Shown one piece after another: positions 54,870-63,701 of a stretch of 64,000 nucleotides of DNA (position 1 is its first letter; every line of letters starts with the position of its first letter). The DNA is from Polyangiaceae bacterium (GTDB lineage Bacteria; Myxococcota_A; Polyangia; Polyangiales; Polyangiaceae). The stretch lies in NCBI GenBank assembly GCA_019637295.1, contig JAHBVX010000008.1:1-64000 (forward strand). The letters run 5' to 3'. The notes under the pieces are model-generated. The model was not told the DNA's origin. It did no database searches and saw only the letters and a list, made by a program, of their open reading frames with translations. The translations under genes and the position numbers were made by a program.

Positions 54870-55973
54870 ATGACCTTCGACTCTTGGCTGGAAGAGCGCC
54901 TGCGGGCGCTCGATCAGGCCGGGCTGCTACGGCGGGACGACGGGGCCCGCCCGGGGGTCTGGCTCGATGCATCCAGCAACGACTACCTGGGCTTCGCCCG
55001 GACCGTTTCACGTGCAACACCCGAAGGCACCGCGGGGGCTGGCGCGTCCCGGCTGATCTTCGGAACCCACCCCGAACACCTCGCCCTCGAGCAGGCTCTC
55101 GCAGAGTGGGTCCACGCCCCGGCGGCCCTGTTGTTCTCCAGTGGATACGCGGCCAATGTCGGCCTCCTGGGCGCGCTGGCGCAGCCCGGCCAGGTGATTC
55201 TCTCCGACGCGCTCAATCATGCGTCCATCGTCGATGGCTGTCGCCTTTCGAGGGCAGAAGTGCGCGTAACCCCGCACCGCGACCTCAGCGCCCTCCGAGC
55301 GCAACTCGCGCAAGCGCAACAGCCCGCCATCGTCGTCACGGAGTCCTACTTCTCGATGGACGGAGACAGCCCGGACCTTCCAGAGCTGGCTGAACTCTGC
55401 GAACGGTCCGCCGCCTTCCTGGTCGTGGACGAGGCCCACGCCCTGGGCGTCTACGGCCCCAACGGCGCAGGACTCTGTGCTGCCCAGGGCGTGCGGCCCG
55501 ACGCGCTGGTCGGAACCTTGGGCAAAGCCGTGGGCGCCCAAGGCGCCTTCGTGGCGGGCTCAACCAGGCTGAGGGCATGGCTCTGGAACCGCGCCCGGAG
55601 CTTCGTATTCTCGACGGCTCCCTCCCCAGCGCTGGCCGCCCTCACACTGCAGCAACTCGACCGAACGCGCGCCGCCGACCGTGAGCGCGAGCGACTGAGC
55701 CACCTCGCCGCGGCCTTGCGCGAAGCGCTCCAGAGCCGGGGACTCCGCACCCTCCCCGAGAGCCACGGTCCGATCGTGCCGGTCCTGCCGCCGGACGCCC
55801 AAGGGGCAGCCAGAGCCGAGCGCGCTCTGACTGAAGCAGGCATACTCGCGCGGGCCATACGCCCGCCCACGGTGCCGCCGGGCACGGAGAGGCTGCGACT
55901 CACCGCGCACGCCGATTGGGCCGAGACCGACCCCGAGAGGATCGCGGAGACCATCGCCCAAGCCTGGCGATAA
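54870..55973 (+). CDS. bioF: 8-amino-7-oxononanoate synthase
   Basis: A 367-residue PLP enzyme joining pimeloyl-thioester and alanine in the first biotin-ring step. SSNDYLGFA is near 35, GAGASRLIFGTHPEH near 56, ESYFSMDGD near 158, VVDEAHALGVYG near 186 with the cofactor Asp187, and TLGKAVGAQGA with the PLP Lys219. ATG 54870 starts the conserved N-terminal helix. bioD is 44 kb away, and no bioA, bioB or bioC is in the window. Divergent from the TetR gene. Confidence 0.9.
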   Translation: MTFDSWLEERLRALDQAGLLRRDDGARPGVWLDASSNDYLGFARTVSRATPEGTAGAGASRLIFGTHPEHLALEQALAEWVHAPAALLFSSGYAANVGLLGALAQPGQVILSDALNHASIVDGCRLSRAEVRVTPHRDLSALRAQLAQAQQPAIVVTESYFSMDGDSPDLPELAELCERSAAFLVVDEAHALGVYGPNGAGLCAAQGVRPDALVGTLGKAVGAQGAFVAGSTRLRAWLWNRARSFVFSTAPSPALAALTLQQLDRTRAADRERERLSHLAAALREALQSRGLRTLPESHGPIVPVLPPDAQGAARAERALTEAGILARAIRPPTVPPGTERLRLTAHADWAETDPERIAETIAQAWR

Positions 55974-55982
55974 CGCACCGCG

Positions 55983-56630
55983 TCATACTACGCAGCCGTT
56001 CTCGAGACGAACCACCCGGGCGCCCAGCCGCTCAGCCAAGGCGGGCGCGTGATTGACGACGACGACGAGCGCACCCCGCGCCGACTCCTCCCGAAGGACC
56101 TGCTCGAACCGGGCAGAGCTCTCGGGATCCAGCCCGGTGAACGGTTCATCCAGGAGCAAGACGGAGGGGCGGTGGACCAGCGCACGTGCGAGGGAGATGC
56201 GCTGTCGTTGCCCCCGCGACAGCGTGCCGAAGACGCGATCACCGAAGCGCCGAGCGCCGACCCGATCCACCACGGAGTCCCAAGCTCCGGGGCCGCCGAC
56301 GCCGTACAGCCGAGCCGCCAGCTCGACGTTCTCCCGACCGGACAGCTCCCGATAGCAGAAGGCGTCGTGCGCCACCCAGCCAATCTCCGCGCGCGCGGCG
56401 CGCACGTCCTCCCCAAGCGGTTCGTACCGAACGCGACCCCGGGTCGGACGCAGCAAGGTGCCGACCACGGCGAGCAGGGTACTCTTACCCGCCCCATTCG
56501 GACCTTCCAGAAAGACGAGCGACCCCGCCTCGAAGGTGACCGACGCTCCGCGGAGTGCCGCGGTCGCCCCAAACATGCGGGTCACCCCCTCGACGAGGAC
56601 ACGCTCGACAACGGCCACCCCTGGGCCCAT
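55983..56630 (-). CDS. ABC transporter ATP-binding protein, CcmA-like
   Basis: A 215-residue single ABC ATPase. Walker A is GPNGAGKST (about 40-48), signature [16 protein letters not shown], Walker [15 protein letters not shown], and a terminal His in VVVNHAP. The size and the LSRGQ signature resemble CcmA and other small exporters' ATPases. No permease gene is adjacent: upstream is the divergent MoxR gene, downstream the convergent bioF. The partner must lie elsewhere. Confidence 0.82.
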   Translation of the reverse strand: MGPGVAVVERVLVEGVTRMFGATAALRGASVTFEAGSLVFLEGPNGAGKSTLLAVVGTLLRPTRGRVRYEPLGEDVRAARAEIGWVAHDAFCYRELSGRENVELAARLYGVGGPGAWDSVVDRVGARRFGDRVFGTLSRGQRQRISLARALVHRPSVLLLDEPFTGLDPESSARFEQVLREESARGALVVVVNHAPALAERLGARVVRLENGCVV

Positions 56631-56699
56631 ACCACAACCTACCCCGCGAACGCGCCGCGGTCGTTCCCCTGTCGGTCCCGCCGAGTACCCCGTGCTACG

Positions 56700-57674
56700 A
56701 TGAAACCAATGACGTCCTCAGCGGTCGCCATCAGCACAGAGCGGATCGAGCGGCTCACCGAGTTGAAAAATGCAGTGGAGCAAGCGCTCGAGGGCAAGGG
56801 CGCCGTCGTGGAGCTGGCGCTCGTCGCGATGCTCGCGCGGGGCCATGTTCTGATCGAGGACGTCCCAGGCGTCGGTAAGACCACCCTCGCTCGCGCGCTC
56901 GCGCGAGCCATGGGTGGCGAGATGCGCCGCGTTCAGTTCACCAGCGATCTGCTGCCCAGCGACGTCCTGGGCGTTCCCGTCTACGACCAACGAAGCGGCG
57001 AATTCTACCTGCGCCAGGGACCCATCTTCTCCAACGTCCTGCTGGCGGACGAAATCAACCGCGCGAGTCCGAGAACGCAATCCGCTCTACTCGAGGCAAT
57101 GAACGACGGGCAGGTCTCCCTCGATGGCAAGACCATGCCGCTGCCGGATCCCTTCTTCGTCGTGGCCACGCAGAACCCACAAGACTTTACCGGCACCTTC
57201 CCGCTGCCCGAGTCCCAGCTGGACCGCTTCATGGTGCGACTGCGCATCGGCTACCCGCCACCCTCGGTCGAGACGCGACTCATGCTCGACCCGGGCGGCG
57301 ACCGAGTAAGCAACGTCCCCACGGTGCTCGACCCGCAATCCCTGGTGGAGCTGCAGCGCGAGGTAGACCGCGTGACCGTGGACGCCGCGCTCGGAACCTA
57401 CCTTCAAGCCCTGATCACGGCCACCCGCACCGCCCCCACCCTCGCGCTCGGTGCCAGCACCCGCGCCGGAATGAACCTCTCACGGGCGGCCCGGGCCCGC
57501 GCCCTGCTCAGCGGCCGCCACTACTGCATCGCGGACGACATCCACGACCTGGCCGTCCCCTTGCTCGCACACCGAGTGCGACTCGCCGCGCATGCGGAAG
57601 GATACGTCCCGAGCCGGGAAGAGGCGGAGGCGGCGGTGCGCGACGTGATCGCGCGCGTGCCCGTGCCCCTCTGA
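56700..57674 (+). CDS. MoxR-family AAA ATPase
   Basis: A 324-residue AAA+ protein. Walker A is DVPGVGKTT (54-62), Walker [12 protein letters not shown], sensor motif ATQNP, and the MoxR-type [13 protein letters not shown]. The lid domain follows to the end. ATG 56700 is preferred, with ATG 56709 as an alternative; longer upstream frames are rejected. Family knowledge: MoxR ATPases work as chaperone-like partners of DUF58/VWA proteins. It heads an operon with DUF58 and a transglutaminase-like protein, with one base between the first two genes. Confidence 0.9.
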   Translation: MKPMTSSAVAISTERIERLTELKNAVEQALEGKGAVVELALVAMLARGHVLIEDVPGVGKTTLARALARAMGGEMRRVQFTSDLLPSDVLGVPVYDQRSGEFYLRQGPIFSNVLLADEINRASPRTQSALLEAMNDGQVSLDGKTMPLPDPFFVVATQNPQDFTGTFPLPESQLDRFMVRLRIGYPPPSVETRLMLDPGGDRVSNVPTVLDPQSLVELQREVDRVTVDAALGTYLQALITATRTAPTLALGASTRAGMNLSRAARARALLSGRHYCIADDIHDLAVPLLAHRVRLAAHAEGYVPSREEAEAAVRDVIARVPVPL

Positions 57675-57675
57675 A

Positions 57676-58776
57676 ATGGCCCGCGCGCGCTCGAACCACC
57701 CACCGCTCCCCCAGCCGGCGCTCGACCGCAACCCGAACCCAACCCGGCTCGGGCGCGTGTTGCGTTGGTTTCGACCACCAAGGCGCCTCAAGCTGACGCG
57801 TGAGGGCAAGTATTTCATTGGCATCACCTTCGGCGTCGGCTTCGCGGCGATCAACACCGGAAACAATCTCCTCTACCTGCTGCTCGGAATGCTCCTCTCG
57901 CTGATCGTGGTCAGCGGGGTGATGAGCGAAATGAGCCTCCGCCACCTCACGGTCGTCCGTCGGCTGCCCCCCCGCGCGCAGGTCGGCAGGCCACACCTGG
58001 TCGAGATCGAGGTCTACAATCACAAGACCCGCGTCCCGTCCTACGCCATCGAGATCGAGGACCTGCGCGCTGGTCAACCCGCGGACAAACGCTGCTTCTT
58101 CCTCAAGATAAGCCCGCAATCCGCGCAGGTTGCAGCGTACCGACGCAACCCGGGCAGGCGCGGTCGAGACCGACACATCGGATTCCGCGTCGCGACGCGA
58201 TTCCCATTCGGGTTGTTCGAGAAATCCCGCGAGCTCAGCGCAGACGGCGACCTCATCATCTACCCCGCGGTCGACCCCATCCGACTCAGCTCGGACCAAG
58301 GCGGCGTCAAGCTCGGCCTCGACGGCAACCTCGGACGCGGACACGGCGACGAGATCCTGGGAGTGCGACCCAAGCGCGACGGCGACGACCCTCGCGACGT
58401 GTACTGGCCCAAGAGCACCGTGCCGGAACAGGAAGTCTACCGCGAGCGAGCGCGCGAGACACGCCGCGACGTCGACCTGCACCTCGACAGCATTCACCCC
58501 GGCGATACACCCGACGACGCCTGGTCCGAGCGCTTCGAACGACGCATCCGCGACCTGGCGTCGCGATCCGTCGCCCACCTCAAACGGGGAGACACGGTGA
58601 GCTTGCGAACGTCGACGGGGGAACGCGTTCGCGCCGGCGTCACCCATGGTGCCGATCCCATACTGCGCTTCCTGGCGTTGATCGAGCCCACCGCTGCTTC
58701 ACGCGCGAGGACCGAGGCGCCGCCGCCGAACCTCCCACGGCGCGCACCCGAACAGCCAGCGAGGCCTGCAGCGTGA
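57676..58776 (+). CDS. DUF58 domain protein
   Basis: A 366-residue protein. Two hydrophobic segments near 40-80 (GKYFIGITFGVGFAAIN, LLYLLLGMLLSLIVVSG) anchor it in the inner membrane. The central part (about 110-200) is beta-rich, and the DUF58 core around 210-260 has HGDEILGVRPKRDGDDPRDVYWPKS, the family signature. A conserved Cys common in such proteins is not evident. It sits between MoxR and the transglutaminase-like protein and overlaps the latter by four bases. Confidence 0.87.
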   Translation: MARARSNHPPLPQPALDRNPNPTRLGRVLRWFRPPRRLKLTREGKYFIGITFGVGFAAINTGNNLLYLLLGMLLSLIVVSGVMSEMSLRHLTVVRRLPPRAQVGRPHLVEIEVYNHKTRVPSYAIEIEDLRAGQPADKRCFFLKISPQSAQVAAYRRNPGRRGRDRHIGFRVATRFPFGLFEKSRELSADGDLIIYPAVDPIRLSSDQGGVKLGLDGNLGRGHGDEILGVRPKRDGDDPRDVYWPKSTVPEQEVYRERARETRRDVDLHLDSIHPGDTPDDAWSERFERRIRDLASRSVAHLKRGDTVSLRTSTGERVRAGVTHGADPILRFLALIEPTAASRARTEAPPPNLPRRAPEQPARPAA

Positions 58777-60932
58777 GATTTGGGCTCATTCACCGCATCA
58801 TGACCGACGCCCTGGCGGGCCTCGGGTTGCTCGCGCTCGTGACGAGCGGCGAGTTGAATCGTTGGATGACGCTGCTGGTCGTGCTCGGCGCGGTCGGCGC
58901 CATCGCGCTCCCAGAGCGGTGGCAGGACCGCCCCTGGCTGCGCCAAGCCGCGGTCATCGCGCCGCTGAGCCTGCTCGCCGCTCAACTGTCGCGACTGTTC
59001 CTGGGCGGCAACGTACTGCCCCTCGCGGTGGAGTTCGCCGCCGGGCTACAGGTCGTGCGCCTCGCGACTCGCCGGGGAGCTGCCCACGATCAACAAGTGA
59101 TCGTGCTGGCCTTGCTCCACCTCATCGCCGGCACCGTGCTCGGCGGCGGCCTGGCCTACGGCCTGTGCTTCCTGGGCTTCCTGGTCGTAGCCCCGGGCGC
59201 ACTCGTGCTCAGCCATCTGCGGCGCGAAGTCGAGGGGAACTACCGCCAAGGCGCGCGTGATCGCACCGGCCTTCCGGTGGACGTACCCCGCATCCTGCGC
59301 AGTCGTCGCGTCATCGGAAAGCAGTTCCTGGTCACCACTTGCCTGCTGTCGATCCCGATCTTCTTCTTCACCGCGCTGCTCTTTCTGCTCTTCCCGCGAG
59401 TTGGCCTCAGCCTGCTGCTGCTCAACCACTCGCGGCCGGAGCGCATGATTGGGTTCTCGGATCGGGTCGATCTCGGAGGCGTCGGCAAGCTGCGCAGCGA
59501 TCCGACCATCGCCATGCGCGTCGAAATCCCCGACCTGCCCGAGGAACCCCCGCCCCGTCTGGCCCTCTACCTTCGGGGAACTGCATTCGACGCCTACGAC
59601 GGCCGCGCCTGGTCACGCACCACGACGCAACGGACGACGGCCGACACCAGCGGCACATCCATCCGGCTGCGTCGCTTCCCGCATCCTGCTGTCGACCGCA
59701 AGATGACGATCGACCTCGAGCCCATCGAGCCGCCCGTCTTGTTCCTGCCGCCAGACGCGGTCGCGCTGCGCATCTCACCTCGCGGCACCCCCCTGCTCGG
59801 AGGCGCACCGAGCGTCCTGGCCGGGCCCGAGGGCGAGCTCAAGTACGCCAGCCTGGAGGATCGCGGCATTCGTTACGAGGTCTACCTCGCCGGCCCGGAT
59901 GAACCCCCCCCACCCGCGCTCGCACCCACGGATCGCAGTCGCTACCTCACGCTGCCCCGCAACGTCACGCCCCGGGTCGGTGAGCTGGCGCGGACCTGGG
60001 CTCGAGGCGCCACGAACGATCGCGAGATCGCCCGGCGAATCGAGGCACGGCTGCGCAACGACTACCGCTACGATCTGGAGTCTCCGTCCGGTACGGACCA
60101 CAACCCGCTAGAGCACTTCCTGTTCGAGAGTCAGCGCGGTCACTGTGAGTACTACAGCACCGCGATGGCTGTGTTGCTTCGCACCATGGGAGTCCCGACG
60201 CGCAACGTGACCGGCTTCATGGGCGGCACGTACAACCGCTTTGGCCGCTTCTACGCCGTTCGGCAGGGCGACGCGCACTCCTGGGTCGAGGTCTACCTGC
60301 AGGGAGCGGGCTGGACCCGATTCGACCCGACGCCGCCCGCGGACGCGGCACCGCGCAGCGAGATATCTGGCGTGCTCGCGTTCATGCGCGACATCGTAGA
60401 AGCGGCCGCGCAGCGCTGGAGCCGACATGTCGTTGGCTACGACATGAAGCAGCAGGTCTCGCTGTTCAGATCCGCGCGAGAACGCTACAGTGCGCTGAAA
60501 TCGAACTCGAGACTCGGCGGAGCGCTGTCGTCTCCACGCAGGACAGCGGCGGTCGTCGCGGGCGCGCTGCTCCTCGGATTGGCGCTCGGTTGGTGGCTGA
60601 AGCGGCGAAGGACGACCCCGACGGCAGGCGGTTCACAGCCCCGCGAGGCCGAGCGCGCGGCGCAGCAGGCCGTCGAGCTGTATCGCGCGCTGGAGAGCGT
60701 GATGTCCGAGCTCGGGACGCCTCGCCCGGCAGCCACGCCGCCCCTGGCCCACGCCCGGGCGTTGCGACAGATCGGACACGCCGGGTCGAGCGAGATCCTC
60801 GGCCTCACGCAGATCTACCTGTCCGCCCGCTTCGGTGGCGTCGAACTCGACGAGGGACAGCGCCGGGACTACCTTCAGCGGCTCCGGGTGCTACGCGAGC
60901 AGCCGCGTCAAGCGCGTCCCAGGGCCGCCTGA
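58773..60932 (+). CDS. TgpA-like transglutaminase membrane protein
   Basis: A 719-residue membrane protein. The N-terminal third has about six transmembrane helices (DUF3488-like). The periplasmic transglutaminase-like domain has an intact triad: Cys458 in GHCEYY, His502 in DAHSWVEV and Asp518 in RFDPTP. A further transmembrane helix lies at about 590-608 before a cytoplasmic tail with DUF4129-like features (ELYRALESVMSELG, YLSARFGG). Start GTG 58773 overlaps the DUF58 stop. The MoxR-DUF58-TgpA arrangement is widespread and probably acts on the envelope. Confidence 0.88.
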   Translation: MRFGLIHRIMTDALAGLGLLALVTSGELNRWMTLLVVLGAVGAIALPERWQDRPWLRQAAVIAPLSLLAAQLSRLFLGGNVLPLAVEFAAGLQVVRLATRRGAAHDQQVIVLALLHLIAGTVLGGGLAYGLCFLGFLVVAPGALVLSHLRREVEGNYRQGARDRTGLPVDVPRILRSRRVIGKQFLVTTCLLSIPIFFFTALLFLLFPRVGLSLLLLNHSRPERMIGFSDRVDLGGVGKLRSDPTIAMRVEIPDLPEEPPPRLALYLRGTAFDAYDGRAWSRTTTQRTTADTSGTSIRLRRFPHPAVDRKMTIDLEPIEPPVLFLPPDAVALRISPRGTPLLGGAPSVLAGPEGELKYASLEDRGIRYEVYLAGPDEPPPPALAPTDRSRYLTLPRNVTPRVGELARTWARGATNDREIARRIEARLRNDYRYDLESPSGTDHNPLEHFLFESQRGHCEYYSTAMAVLLRTMGVPTRNVTGFMGGTYNRFGRFYAVRQGDAHSWVEVYLQGAGWTRFDPTPPADAAPRSEISGVLAFMRDIVEAAAQRWSRHVVGYDMKQQVSLFRSARERYSALKSNSRLGGALSSPRRTAAVVAGALLLGLALGWWLKRRRTTPTAGGSQPREAERAAQQAVELYRALESVMSELGTPRPAATPPLAHARALRQIGHAGSSEILGLTQIYLSARFGGVELDEGQRRDYLQRLRVLREQPRQARPRAA

Positions 60933-60941
60933 CGAGGTCGC

Positions 60942-61409
60942 TCAGGCTCGCTTGCGCAGCACCACACGAATGCCGCTCGCGTCATCCCCCGGAGACCAGC
61001 CAACGGCCGCGTGCGCGCCTGGCGACGCCGTGAGGGCGTCGAGCTCGAGATCCGGCTCACCTTGCTCTACCCACGCCAGCACCACGGTGGGCTCTTCATG
61101 AACGGCACCCAGCTGGATCAGCCGCACGGGCACGCCGCTGCGGAGCTCCGCCGCCGTGACCGCGCGCTGCAAGGAGCTGAGTGGTCGGGTGCCGCGGGCG
61201 GGGACCCCGTGCTCGCTGACGCCGGCTGCGGCGAACGACTGCACCACGAGTCGCAGCGAGCCCTCCGCGTCATCCATCGCCTCGTCACCGGCGACCACCG
61301 CGTCGACGCACTCCACGGCGCCCGGGCCCAGGGTCGTTGCCGCGAGCAGCGCGAGCCACGACCCAGCGCGGGAAGCGCGGCGGGTTGGGGTGGAGAACCG
61401 GCGAGGCAC
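60942..61409 (-). CDS. Hypothetical exported protein
   Basis: A 155-residue protein. The N-terminus (MPRRFSTPTRRASRAGSWLALLAATTLGPGA) looks like a signal peptide with a long basic front. The rest (about 40-155) mixes strands and helices (LRLVVQSFAAAG, VPVRLIQLGAVHEEPTVVLAWVEQG, GIRVVLRKRA). I do not recognise it. The start is GTG at 61409. It converges with the TgpA-like gene and lies downstream of a structured 156-base intergenic region. Confidence 0.5.
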   Translation of the reverse strand: MPRRFSTPTRRASRAGSWLALLAATTLGPGAVECVDAVVAGDEAMDDAEGSLRLVVQSFAAAGVSEHGVPARGTRPLSSLQRAVTAAELRSGVPVRLIQLGAVHEEPTVVLAWVEQGEPDLELDALTASPGAHAAVGWSPGDDASGIRVVLRKRA

Positions 61410-61412
61410 GAG

Positions 61413-61492
61413 GCATTTGTAAGCACGCTTCGTACCAGCACCAGTCGGAGCCTCGGTTGCCGGACGGTCAGACAGAACGTGCGGACAAATGC
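61413..61492. repeat. Facing 15-base inverted repeats
   Basis: GCATTTGTAAGCACG (61413-61427) and CGTGCGGACAAATGC (61478-61492) pair at 13 of 15 positions. GGACGG (61462-61467) and CCGTCC (61499-61504) form another arm pair nested across the right copy. Confidence 0.5.
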
Positions 61493-61508
61493 TTCTATCC
61501 GTCCAGCT

Positions 61509-61549
61509 GCAGGCCTCCAGCCTGCCTGCCCGCCGCTGGCGACCGGCGG
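61509..61549 (-). terminator. Two tandem hairpins after the HExxH lipoprotein gene
   Basis: On the minus strand CCGCCG/CGGCGG (61530-61549, 8-base loop) and then GCAGGC/GCCTGC (61509-61525, 5-base loop) follow the stop at 61566. No T-tract follows, so Rho-independent termination is unsure. Confidence 0.4.
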
Positions 61550-61565
61550 CCAGACGGTCATTTCG

Positions 61566-62939
61566 TCAGCTCTTCGACAGTACCAATGACGCCCAAGTCA
61601 GGCTGTCGGCGCATGAACCCGCCGACGTGGGGCCAGCCGAGCCGCGTTGGAAAGGACCCGCGACCACCACCAGGTCCCGTTGGGTGCGGCGCGCTGCGAA
61701 CGGACCAGAGCCCGCGCGCTCTGCGCAAATTTTGCCGCCGGCAGCACGCTGAGCAGCACTGGCGGCGTCCACTGGCGCCGCCGAGCCCAAGATCCCCCGC
61801 GTAAAGGCGACCATGGCTGCCCGCGCGCTCGCTTCGTCGTCGAAGCGCAGCCGCCAAGCCACCGCGGTGCTGCCGCGGTCGGAGAACACCGCCACCTGAT
61901 CGCCACCCCAACCTGCCGCCGACGCGTGGGCGGTCTTCGACGGCATCCACTCCTCGAACACGAGCCGCAAGGTCTGCTCACCCAGCACATCGCGATACAC
62001 CCGCGTGCTCGGTCCACCCGGCGGCGGCGACGGCTCCGGGACACTCTCGCCCACCTCCCCAGCCAGGTACTTCTCGGGATGAAGCACCTGCTCCGTGCTG
62101 ACGGGCAAGCGCGCCCAGGCCGCGTCGACCTCGGCCCAGTCTCCCCGGCGGCGCAGCCAGTGCACGAACGCCAGCCCATCCACGTAAGGCGCGATCACCG
62201 AGCGCTTCACCAGCCGCGGCACGTCGACCAACTCCGGCGCCAGCTCCATCGCGCCCTCCGCCTCCATCCCGAACAAGCTCTCGCTCACGTCGATGGCGCG
62301 CACGCCGCGCGGCCCCAGCAGTGTGTCCATCATGGCGCTGGTCGCATCGCCCTCAGCCAAGGCGTGAATGGCGGCGATGCGATCGCCCGCGCCCTCCTCG
62401 AACTTGACGTGCTTCTCCAGATCCCAGTGCTGATCCTGCAGCGCGTGGACGAGCTCGTGGGCGAGCGTCGCGACTCGCTCCTGGTCCCCCAGGTCCTCGA
62501 GCAAGAACATGGTCTTGATGCGCGGATCGTAGAAGCCCGCGAGCTGCGACTTCATCAACGTGAGCAGCGCCTGCTCGAAGTCGAACACCGCGGGCGCCAG
62601 GCCCCAGGCGAAGAGCAGCTCGTTCTGTGCCTTCACGACGCGCTCGGGGATCTCCCGGCGGATCTGCTCTCGCAGCATCTCGACCATGTCCCCGCGCGAG
62701 ATGGTCTTCCCGCGCACGGGGCCCTTCGCCTCGAGCCGTCGGTAGCGCGAGACCTCCGCGAGCGCCTCAGCCACCACCACGTCGGCGGACGTGCCGGTCG
62801 CAGCGTCTGCCGTGGGCGGCGCGGTCACGACGGGCGCGGCCGAGCGACCGCTAGTCGCTGGCGGCGCGGGTGCGGGCGAACAACTGCCCAGCGCCAGCAG
62901 CGCCCCGCAAACCCGCCACCGTGCGGGGCTCCTTGTCAA
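61566..62939 (-). CDS. Lipoprotein with zincin HExxH motif
   Basis: A 457-residue putative lipoprotein: lipobox ALGSC (Cys20), then a Pro/Ala/Thr linker to about 55. HELVH at 161-165 is the HExxH zinc motif, followed by HALQDQHWDLEKH and, some 30 residues on, AEGDAT, whose Glu could be the third ligand as in gluzincins. Residues about 200-457 lack clear motifs. The likely activity is a metalloprotease. The TTG at 62939 overlaps the rpe TGA in TTGA; no ATG or GTG gives a signal peptide. Long upstream frames run antisense-like through rpe and are rejected. Confidence 0.65.
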   Translation of the reverse strand: MTRSPARWRVCGALLALGSCSPAPAPPATSGRSAAPVVTAPPTADAATGTSADVVVAEALAEVSRYRRLEAKGPVRGKTISRGDMVEMLREQIRREIPERVVKAQNELLFAWGLAPAVFDFEQALLTLMKSQLAGFYDPRIKTMFLLEDLGDQERVATLAHELVHALQDQHWDLEKHVKFEEGAGDRIAAIHALAEGDATSAMMDTLLGPRGVRAIDVSESLFGMEAEGAMELAPELVDVPRLVKRSVIAPYVDGLAFVHWLRRRGDWAEVDAAWARLPVSTEQVLHPEKYLAGEVGESVPEPSPPPGGPSTRVYRDVLGEQTLRLVFEEWMPSKTAHASAAGWGGDQVAVFSDRGSTAVAWRLRFDDEASARAAMVAFTRGILGSAAPVDAASAAQRAAGGKICAERAGSGPFAARRTQRDLVVVAGPFQRGSAGPTSAGSCADSLTWASLVLSKS

Positions 62940-63610
62940 CGGCCGACGCCTCGCTCGGCGGCGTCTCGCAGCGTGCGGAGCGCGCGCCTGCGGTCCGAGG
63001 CGCCGAAGACGGCGGAGCCTGCAACGAGCACGTCCGCGCCGGCGCGAACCACCGCCTCCGCGGTGTCTGGAGCCACGCCCCCGTCGACCTCCAAGCGGAT
63101 GTCCGACCCGCTCTTCTCGATGCGCTCCCGGAGCGCTTCCAGCTTGCGCAACGACGACGTCAGGAAGCGCTGTCCGCCGAAGCCCGGGTTGACGCTCATG
63201 ACCAAGATCAGGTCGACGTCCTCGAGCACGTAGTCGAGGGCGGACTCGGGCGTGTGCGGGTTGAGTACCACCCCCGCCTTCTTGCCCAAGCCGCGAATCG
63301 TCGCCAGCGTGCGCTGCAGGTGCGGACTGGCCTCCACGTGGACGCTGATGACGTCCGCCCCAGCGGCGGCGAAGGCCTCCACGTATCGCTCCGGCTCGAC
63401 GATCATCAGGTGGACGTCCAGCGGAAGCGTCGTCACGCGTCGGGCAGCCTCCACCATGAGGGGACCGAGGGTGATGTTGGGGACGAAGCGCCCATCCATC
63501 ACGTCGACGTGGACCCAGTCGGCGCCGGCCGCCTCCACGTCGCGAATTTCCTCCCCCAGTCGACTGAGATCCGCGCTGAGAATCGACGGGGCCAAGAGCG
63601 GGGGCGGCAT
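62936..63610 (-). CDS. rpe: Ribulose-phosphate 3-epimerase
   Basis: A 224-residue TIM-barrel enzyme interconverting ribulose-5-phosphate and xylulose-5-phosphate. LAPSILSADLSRL opens the fold; HVDVMDGRFVPNITLG carries the metal His and Asp; LDVHLMI the next His; MSVNPGFGGQRF the phosphate loop; and EVDGGV the catalytic Asp. ATG 63610 is preferred (MPPPLLAPSILSAD); an upstream in-frame start adds 38 residues without family support. It is translationally coupled to the HExxH lipoprotein and divergent from the GNAT gene. Confidence 0.92.
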   Translation of the reverse strand: MPPPLLAPSILSADLSRLGEEIRDVEAAGADWVHVDVMDGRFVPNITLGPLMVEAARRVTTLPLDVHLMIVEPERYVEAFAAAGADVISVHVEASPHLQRTLATIRGLGKKAGVVLNPHTPESALDYVLEDVDLILVMSVNPGFGGQRFLTSSLRKLEALRERIEKSGSDIRLEVDGGVAPDTAEAVVRAGADVLVAGSAVFGASDRRRALRTLRDAAERGVGR

Positions 63611-63701
63611 TTCCTTCGGATACACGAGGTGCGCTCGGGCGACCAGTGCAGGAGCGTTTGTTGCCACGCGCGGGCACGCTAAGCTCGGCCTCACCTGGGC
63701 C

